Shown one piece after another: positions 58,981 through 64,000 of a DNA stretch of 64,000 bases. Positions within the stretch are counted from its first letter, which is position 1. The number at the start of each line of letters is the position of its first letter. The DNA lies in assembly GCA_943846675.1 (NCBI GenBank), contig OX044357.1, forward strand, positions 992,001-1,056,000, in the 5' to 3' direction. Made by a program: the position numbers and the translations under genes. A model generated the notes under the pieces. It was not told the DNA's origin. It was given only the letters and a program-made list of their open reading frames with translations, and searched no databases. The DNA is from UBA987 sp002292105. Lineage in GTDB: Bacteria > Bacteroidota > Bacteroidia > NS11-12g > UBA9320.

Positions 58981-60702
58981 TTAGTCCTTTGATGGTAAAT
59001 CAATCTTATATTTCAGTATGCGTACTAGGTTTCTTTCCTGATGTGAAGAAAATTCTTCATCGTAAACCGTCAGTTGGTCATTCATTAAATTAACGGCCTG
59101 AACTTGCTGTAATTCGTTACTTCTTGGGTCAGATACGTTTGTTCCTTCAACACCAGTTCCTGCCAGTGTTCGCAACATGTTTCCATCCCAAACCATAATG
59201 TAGTTGTCAGAGTAAAACGCAATATATTTTCCGCTGCTACTTGCGCATAATTTATCTTCAAACAGACTTTTGCCACTGAATGCCAGGCCGAGTTGAAACA
59301 AGGTGTCAGTGGTATACAAACCCGTTTCTAACGAGTAGGTTGTCTTGGTAAATTGATTATAGCCATTGCTGTAAAATATAATCTGACTGCCGCTTGAAAC
59401 TAGTTTGCACTCTCCAGTGCCATGTAAGTCACCTTTAATGTCCAGAACCTTTTTGTCTAGGAAGAATCCTTCACGCTGCGCATACAAAAAATATCTTCCA
59501 GTGTTTGAACTATCCTCTTCATAGGTTAAGTAAGCAAAGTCTTTACGCAGGTCTCTACCAACAAACCCCATAAATGTCAATCTGGAAATATTTTCATCAG
59601 ACTCAGGATAGTAATGCCAAGAATAATAGTAATCGCCGTTCTTATCGAGGATGTGGACGTTCTGTAAACCACCTTTAAACATTCTCTCAGGCCAATCCAT
59701 ACGCACATAATACAGCTCTCCAGTATCAGAAAAACCAACATCGCCTATGTTATGGACATTGTCAACGTCAGCATGCCACCGATCCATAGCATTTATGTTA
59801 TACGTGTTGGAACCGGTTTCACCCATGCGCATTGGGTCATTTGTCTCATGTATAGTGGTTAGAGACGACGGCATCTTGGGATACTTCTGATCCCAACGGA
59901 GTTGATTGATTTTAAAAATGGAGTCACGAATAGTCGTAGCGGATTTATGTTTAGGATTCTTAGCCAACATTGCTCTTCTAACAAAATAAGCTGAAGCATA
60001 TTGTGCCATTTGACTGCTGTCTTTAGGGTATTTCACGTCAATGCAATCACAATCCTGATGGATGTCGCTGTTCACCATTGAAAACCGCTCTGATGCATTA
60101 ACGGCAATATTTATGGATGCTAACAATTCTACGTATCGACTTTGTAGTCGGCCAAGTTTGGACTTCTCTGGGAACTGTGTGATTAAACTCATACTCGCCA
60201 TGTCTGCCATGTATTCATTACAGTTTAGATTATTCTTTTTGACTTTGTGTCTTTGTGCTAGATGGTGACCCAGTTCATGTGACATGAGCATCAATACGTT
60301 ATATTGGGCAAGCGCTTTTGCTTCTTTCTCGTTTGAAAAGAAATCATCCTGTTTCCATTTTGATTGAGTTAAGTGTTTACTCCAGGTGTTCCAATATTCT
60401 TTGACTTCATTGTCTTCTGGGAAGCCACTGACTGTAATTGTTGGTGTGTAGTATAATTCACTATAGTAGTTGTATAGCGCAAACGGAGAGGTTTTGTGCC
60501 AGTATAAGTCAGGGCTAATCGATAAGTCTTGGCCACGGAAATAGGCCTCTAAAATAGATGTTGTGGCCTCGAAATCGTTGGTTTTAATGGCAGAATAAAG
60601 TCTTTTGTCCAATGGTTTTTCTTTTGCATTACTGTCAAAAGAAACATACAGAAAGAATACACTAAAACATATATACGATATTGGTCTATGAATCTTGCCC
60701 AT
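58981..60702 (-). CDS. Exported M48-like metalloprotease with C-terminal beta region
   Basis: From ATG 60702, 573 residues with a signal peptide (PISYICFSVFFLYVSFDSNA). The zinc motif SHELGHHLAQRH is near residue 140 and CNEYMADMAS lies 20 residues on, giving the E-x-x-A-D third ligand of M48-type gluzincins. The C-terminal half is strand-rich with repeated short blocks (NVHILDKNGDYYY; VLDIKGDLHGTGECKL; YIAFYSDNYIMVWDG) that look like a beta-propeller. I do not recognise the whole architecture. The start follows the flavoprotein gene stop by 29 bases, so they may be co-transcribed. Confidence 0.7.
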   Translation of the reverse strand: MGKIHRPISYICFSVFFLYVSFDSNAKEKPLDKRLYSAIKTNDFEATTSILEAYFRGQDLSISPDLYWHKTSPFALYNYYSELYYTPTITVSGFPEDNEVKEYWNTWSKHLTQSKWKQDDFFSNEKEAKALAQYNVLMLMSHELGHHLAQRHKVKKNNLNCNEYMADMASMSLITQFPEKSKLGRLQSRYVELLASINIAVNASERFSMVNSDIHQDCDCIDVKYPKDSSQMAQYASAYFVRRAMLAKNPKHKSATTIRDSIFKINQLRWDQKYPKMPSSLTTIHETNDPMRMGETGSNTYNINAMDRWHADVDNVHNIGDVGFSDTGELYYVRMDWPERMFKGGLQNVHILDKNGDYYYSWHYYPESDENISRLTFMGFVGRDLRKDFAYLTYEEDSSNTGRYFLYAQREGFFLDKKVLDIKGDLHGTGECKLVSSGSQIIFYSNGYNQFTKTTYSLETGLYTTDTLFQLGLAFSGKSLFEDKLCASSSGKYIAFYSDNYIMVWDGNMLRTLAGTGVEGTNVSDPRSNELQQVQAVNLMNDQLTVYDEEFSSHQERNLVRILKYKIDLPSKD

Positions 60703-60731
60703 GTTCCGAAAATACGAAAAACAGTAAATAA

Positions 60732-61937
60732 CTATACTTTGATACTGGATCCAATCATATACCCCCCGGTCCAAGCAGCCTGAAAGTTAAAACCACCTGT
60801 TACAGCATCGATGTTTAGCACCTCTCCAGCCAAATATACATTTGAGAATCGTTTTACACTGAAATCAGTGAAATTGATTTCTGATAATTCAACACCTCCA
60901 GAAGTTACAAACTCGTCTTTATTTGTGCTTTTACCGGTGACTTGGATATTAAATTTAAGCATCAGGTCGATGAGTTTATGAATCTGCTTTTTCCCAATTT
61001 CAGCATAGTTCCGGTTAACAGTTATGCCACTGAGTTCACATGCGCGTTGCCAAAATCTTTTTGGAATGTCTAACACGGGTTTGTTGATGACGTGCTTTTT
61101 CGGATTCGTTTCTTGCTCAAGTTTTATTGCCGCAACAAGTTGCTTATCCTTAAGGCCAAGCCAGTTTATGGTTATCGGGAAATTGTAATTCAACTCATGT
61201 AATTCTCTAGCACCCCATGCGGAAAGTTTCAATATGGCTGGACCTGACAGCCCTTCGTGTGTAATTAATATCGGGCCAGATTGTTGAATTGGTTTGCCAC
61301 CAACTTTTGCTGTTGCATTAGGGAAACTGATGCCAGGCAAATCAGAAAGCAATTCATGCTTGCAGTGGAAGGTAAATAAACTAGGCACTGGAGGGACGAT
61401 AGCCATTCCTAGTGAAGCAAGCGACTTCCATATGGCTGGGCTGCCTCCAGTGGTTATGACGAGAATGTCTGTGACGAGGTTCCCGTTTGATGTTTCTATA
61501 TCCCATTGATTGGCTTTTTGGCTAAAACCAGTGGCTCTATGTCCAAGCTTAACGGTAACATCTAGTTTGTCCGCTTTGTGAATCAATGCATTGGCAATAG
61601 ATCTTGAATCATTCGTGGTAGGAAATACCCGACCATCAAGCTCTGTCTTTAATCTAATACCTTCGGATTCAAACCAGTTTTGGGTGTCTTTGCTATTGAA
61701 GGAATGAAATGGTTGTAACAATTCATTTCCACCTCTTGGGTAGTTTTTTACCAACTCATCAGGTTCCCAAATCTTATTGGTCACATTACACCTGCCACCG
61801 CCTGATATCAATACCTTAGACAAGACTTTGTTGCTGCCTTCTAGTATGACAACTTCTGCTTTAGGGTTTTTTTCTGCTGCATGAATTGCCGCGAAAAAGC
61901 CTGCGGCTCCGCCTCCGATTATGGTTATTTTTTTAAT
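60732..61937 (-). CDS. HI0933/BaiN-type flavoprotein, non-AUG start
   Basis: The conserved N-terminal FAD fold (KKITIIGGGAAGFFAAIHAA) lies in frame upstream of the internal TTG at 61823, so the real start must be further up. No ATG, GTG or TTG precedes it: a TAA stop lies four to five codons before ATC (61940) ATT (61937) AAA AAA. The likely start is ATT at 61937 (or ATC), giving 401 residues, normal for the family. Other motifs: ISGGGRCNVTNK, TTGGSPAIWKSLA, THEGLSGPAILKLSAWGA and VTGGFNFQAAWTGGYM. Members are flavin-dependent oxidoreductases of uncertain substrate. A TACCTTTG promoter element lies just upstream. Confidence 0.87.
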   Translation of the reverse strand: MKKITIIGGGAAGFFAAIHAAEKNPKAEVVILEGSNKVLSKVLISGGGRCNVTNKIWEPDELVKNYPRGGNELLQPFHSFNSKDTQNWFESEGIRLKTELDGRVFPTTNDSRSIANALIHKADKLDVTVKLGHRATGFSQKANQWDIETSNGNLVTDILVITTGGSPAIWKSLASLGMAIVPPVPSLFTFHCKHELLSDLPGISFPNATAKVGGKPIQQSGPILITHEGLSGPAILKLSAWGARELHELNYNFPITINWLGLKDKQLVAAIKLEQETNPKKHVINKPVLDIPKRFWQRACELSGITVNRNYAEIGKKQIHKLIDLMLKFNIQVTGKSTNKDEFVTSGGVELSEINFTDFSVKRFSNVYLAGEVLNIDAVTGGFNFQAAWTGGYMIGSSIKV

Positions 61938-61952
61938 GATTTTTTGTTTTTA

Positions 61953-61960
61953 CAAAGGTA
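61953..61960 (-). promoter_or_regulatory. -7 promoter element of the flavoprotein gene
   Basis: TACCTTTG on the minus strand matches TAnnTTTG and lies 12-15 bases before the ATC ATT start region, supporting initiation there rather than at an internal TTG. Confidence 0.5.
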
Positions 61961-61966
61961 CGGCTT

Positions 61967-62536
61967 AGTTGCTTAGGGCTTCCGCCCTATAACCCAGGAT
62001 TCTATTTGTTACTTACTTAGGGGTTGCCACCCCTAACCCGGCTTTCATTTTTTTCTTGATAAAAAAACGAAACAAACGTGTCCGCCTGCCGGCGGAAAAA
62101 TCAAGACTTGAGAATTTTTCTTTGAACTCTACGAAAGGCTTTTCTTTCCCTCAGCCAAAGCCGCTGCGCTTTCCTGCCTGCTTAACGCAAGGCCAGCACA
62201 CAAAAGCCTTCCTCGATTTCTACAGAAAACTTCAAAGGTCGTTTTAAATCATGCACGTATAAATGCGCCTTGGCCCACCAAAAATGCGGGGGACGCGCCG
62301 GCCGGTGTGTTAGGGAGCATATTTTTGGGGAGACTTTTTGTTTCGTTTTTGGTCTCAAAAATGAAAATCGGTTATAGGCTGATAAGCCTAATGGAAGAAA
62401 GACAAAAGGCGAAAGTCTATTAGACGACGAGTCAAAGGCTGACAAGCCTAATGAAAGAACAAAAGGCTGATAAGCCTAAGCGAAGAAGGTTAGCCCGCTG
62501 ATAAGCCTAATGGAAAAAACGGACTGGTAGGCCCTA
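61967..62536 (-). repeat. Dispersed MITE-like element, full copy 3 (inverted)
   Basis: Read on the minus strand this copy has the same order as the one at 16525-17117. It has a mini-hairpin array (AGGCTTATCAGCCT units); the terminal hairpin TTTCATTTTT-gagacc-AAAAACGAAA (62362-62339); GTCTCCCCAAAAATATG; CCCGCATTTTTGGTGGGCC; a different interior of about 180 bp; the nested palindrome TTTCCGCC..GGCGGACACG; the inverted right end TTTCGTTTTTTT...AAAAAAATGAAA; and two TAACCC mini-hairpin units. It lies between the flavoprotein promoter and a terminator. An 87-codon frame inside is not supported as a gene. Confidence 0.8.
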
Positions 62537-62561
62537 ATCGACAAGTGAATAAAAAATAAAA

Positions 62562-62593
62562 TAAAAAAAGTCCCAAAGCATGACCCTTGGGAC
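62562..62593 (-). terminator. Terminator of the von Willebrand A gene
   Basis: On the minus strand GTCCCAA-gggtcatgct-TTGGGAC is followed by seven T. It lies about 38 bases past the stop. Confidence 0.85.
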
Positions 62594-62630
62594 TCAATTG
62601 TCCATTCAGACAATTAGGATATGAAGTACC

Positions 62631-64000
62631 TTATTCTTTTGTGTATACATGATACAATCGTTTCGCCTTTTTTATTAAGGTCAATAGCTCTTCTCTATCA
62701 CCATCGATGTCCGTCCCCTGAGCATTTTGCAGTATGCTTTCCGCCAAGGTGAAGTTTTTCTGATCGATGAATTTGCTTTGACGCAATTGTTGGGCAAAAA
62801 GTGCCACGCCTGACGCAAACTGAAAATCTTGACTCGCATTGCTGAATGAAGAAACACTATTGGTCATGGTTTTTTCAAGTAGCTGACTTGTGGAGCCATT
62901 TGGTTGCTTGTAGCGCAGTTTTACCGTTAGCATCTCGTCACCGAAATCAGTGAGTGACATATCGTTAGGTTTCTGATATTTGAGGTCTATGCCACCTGGT
63001 ATTGTTTCATCACTAGAAGCCGGAATAACTTCGTACAGAGCAGTTACTGTATGTCCAGCCCCTAATTCACCGCCATCTTTAGAGTCGTCATTAAAATCTT
63101 GTGGAGGCATTTTCCTATTTTCATACCCAATCAAACGGTATGCTTTAACGTGTTTTGGGTTGAACTCAACCTGGATTTTTACGTCTTTGGCTATTGTAAA
63201 TAGCGTTGCTCTAATTTCACGGTTAAATACTTTTTCCGATTCTCTATACGTGTCGATGTAGAAGTAGTTGCCATTTCCATTGTCGGCAATGGTTTCCATT
63301 TTAGAATCTTGGTAGTTGCCCATACCAAAACCACAAACTGTGATGAAAACACCTTTATTGCGGTTATTGACAATCAAGTTTTTCATATCACTGTCGGTGC
63401 TCTGACCAACATTAAAATCACCATCAGTACACATGATTACGCGGTTATTTCCATTGGTAACTAAGTTTTCTACGGCGACATTGTAGGCCAGTTTAATGCC
63501 TTCACCACCTGCTGTAGATCCTCCAGCATCGAGCTTGTCAATTTTTTTCTTGATGAAGTCTTTCTCATTACAAGGCGTAGATTCTAAAGCCAAACCAGCT
63601 GCTCCGGCATACGTCACTATCGCGATCCTGTCGTTAGCACCCATCTGGTCGACTAATAATTTCATGGACTTTTTGACCAAGGGTAGTTTGTTTTCGGAAT
63701 CCATTGAACCGCTTACGTCGATGAGGAATACCAAGTTGCTATTCTGCTTTTCGACGTAGTTGATGTCTTTGCCTTTTAACCCTATGCGCACCACGTTGTG
63801 GTCTTCATTCCATGGGCAAGTCGCGTTTTCTAAATTGATTGAAAAAGGTTGGTTAAAATCTGGCTCTGGATAGTTGTAGTCAAAATAGTTGATGAATTCT
63901 TCAATACGGACTGCATCTTTAGGCACAATGTTGTTGCCGTTTATTTTTGTCCGCATCACAGCATAGCTAGCATTGTCAACGTCAATTCCAAAGGTAGACA
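62631..64000 (-). CDS. von Willebrand factor A domain protein, 5' end beyond window
   Basis: The frame stays open to the window edge, and upstream of the internal ATG at 63959 it reads STFGIDVDNASYA, the usual sequence of YfbK-type proteins, so the gene begins outside the window. The visible part has AVRIEEFINYFDYNYPEP, then a vWA domain with the MIDAS motif DVSGS, and a C-terminal DUF3520-like region ending KRLYHVYTKE. Members are exported or lipid-anchored and bind a divalent metal; their role is unclear. A terminator follows the stop. Confidence 0.88.
   Translation of the reverse strand, partial: STFGIDVDNASYAVMRTKINGNNIVPKDAVRIEEFINYFDYNYPEPDFNQPFSINLENATCPWNEDHNVVRIGLKGKDINYVEKQNSNLVFLIDVSGSMDSENKLPLVKKSMKLLVDQMGANDRIAIVTYAGAAGLALESTPCNEKDFIKKKIDKLDAGGSTAGGEGIKLAYNVAVENLVTNGNNRVIMCTDGDFNVGQSTDSDMKNLIVNNRNKGVFITVCGFGMGNYQDSKMETIADNGNGNYFYIDTYRESEKVFNREIRATLFTIAKDVKIQVEFNPKHVKAYRLIGYENRKMPPQDFNDDSKDGGELGAGHTVTALYEVIPASSDETIPGGIDLKYQKPNDMSLTDFGDEMLTVKLRYKQPNGSTSQLLEKTMTNSVSSFSNASQDFQFASGVALFAQQLRQSKFIDQKNFTLAESILQNAQGTDIDGDREELLTLIKKAKRLYHVYTKE

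Noticed and set aside
62182..62445. An 87-codon minus-strand frame in the element, with PHFWWAKAH
   Set aside because: It lies wholly inside the dispersed repeat, its translation follows the repeat blocks (CCCGCATTTTTGGTGGGCC gives the WWAK part), and no start or family supports it.
1..64000. CRISPR array, prophage, integron or insertion sequence with transposase
   Set aside because: I looked for regular direct repeats with unique spacers, integrases, transposases, phage structural genes and toxin-antitoxin pairs and found none.

Overview
The window is a stretch of ordinary-looking chromosome from a Bacteroidota bacterium, most likely Flavobacteriales or a near relative; I cannot name the family. 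The evidence is: a fused SecDF; five secreted proteins ending in type IX secretion (T9SS) sorting domains with the YPNP-type motif; promoters of the Bacteroidota form TTG-N17-23-TAnnTTTG; few Shine-Dalgarno sites; and HU-free, phage-free housekeeping content. I see no prophage, integrase, transposase gene, CRISPR array or rRNA operon.

Layout. 1-2457: a Rieske lipoprotein overlapping a porin gene, and a frameshifted outer-membrane-type gene. 2484-3300: a non-coding zone with a tRNA-Ala(GGC), two 147-bp tandem repeats sharing the tRNA 3' end, a truncated copy of a dispersed element, and a REP-like inverted repeat. 3304-5483: thioredoxin lipoprotein, M42 aminopeptidase, nucleoside deaminase. 5551-12231: a tetR-tolC-adaptor-RND pump operon with a palindromic operator over its promoter. 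12282-16442: broken TfoX-like gene, uridine kinase, SecDF. 16525-17117: full copy of the dispersed element between two terminators. 17175-21895: dnaA, a two-gene 5'-nucleotidase, an IscA-type gene. 21966-27695: a 1,910-residue T9SS adhesin-like protein. 27892-33850: rplI-rpsR-rpsF, yraN, M20 amidohydrolase, dnaG, a cytochrome-like lipoprotein, ftsE. 34003-35953: three tandem secreted paralogues of unknown function. 36022-39543: pntAA-pntAB-pntB and trmB. 39654-51959: mostly T9SS cargo (beta-helix/PKD protein, C25-like protein, PKD protein, M1 peptidase) plus an SUMF1 protein and a second cytochrome-like lipoprotein. 51977-61937: ung, a 47-residue membrane protein, DPP III, acyltransferase, mtaB, lgt, an M48-like protein and an HI0933-type flavoprotein with no normal start codon. 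61967-62536: second full copy of the dispersed element. The window ends inside a von Willebrand A gene.

The most unusual material is non-coding. Two inverted copies (about 590 and 570 bp) and one truncated copy of a MITE-like element share hairpin-forming terminal inverted repeats, a nested 21-bp palindrome and outer arrays of tiny hairpins, with no transposase nearby. A second theme is promoter placement: at several genes the predicted -7 element ends only 4-6 nt before the start codon, which predicts leaderless mRNAs. All readings are by eye; family names come from recognised motifs, not from searches.
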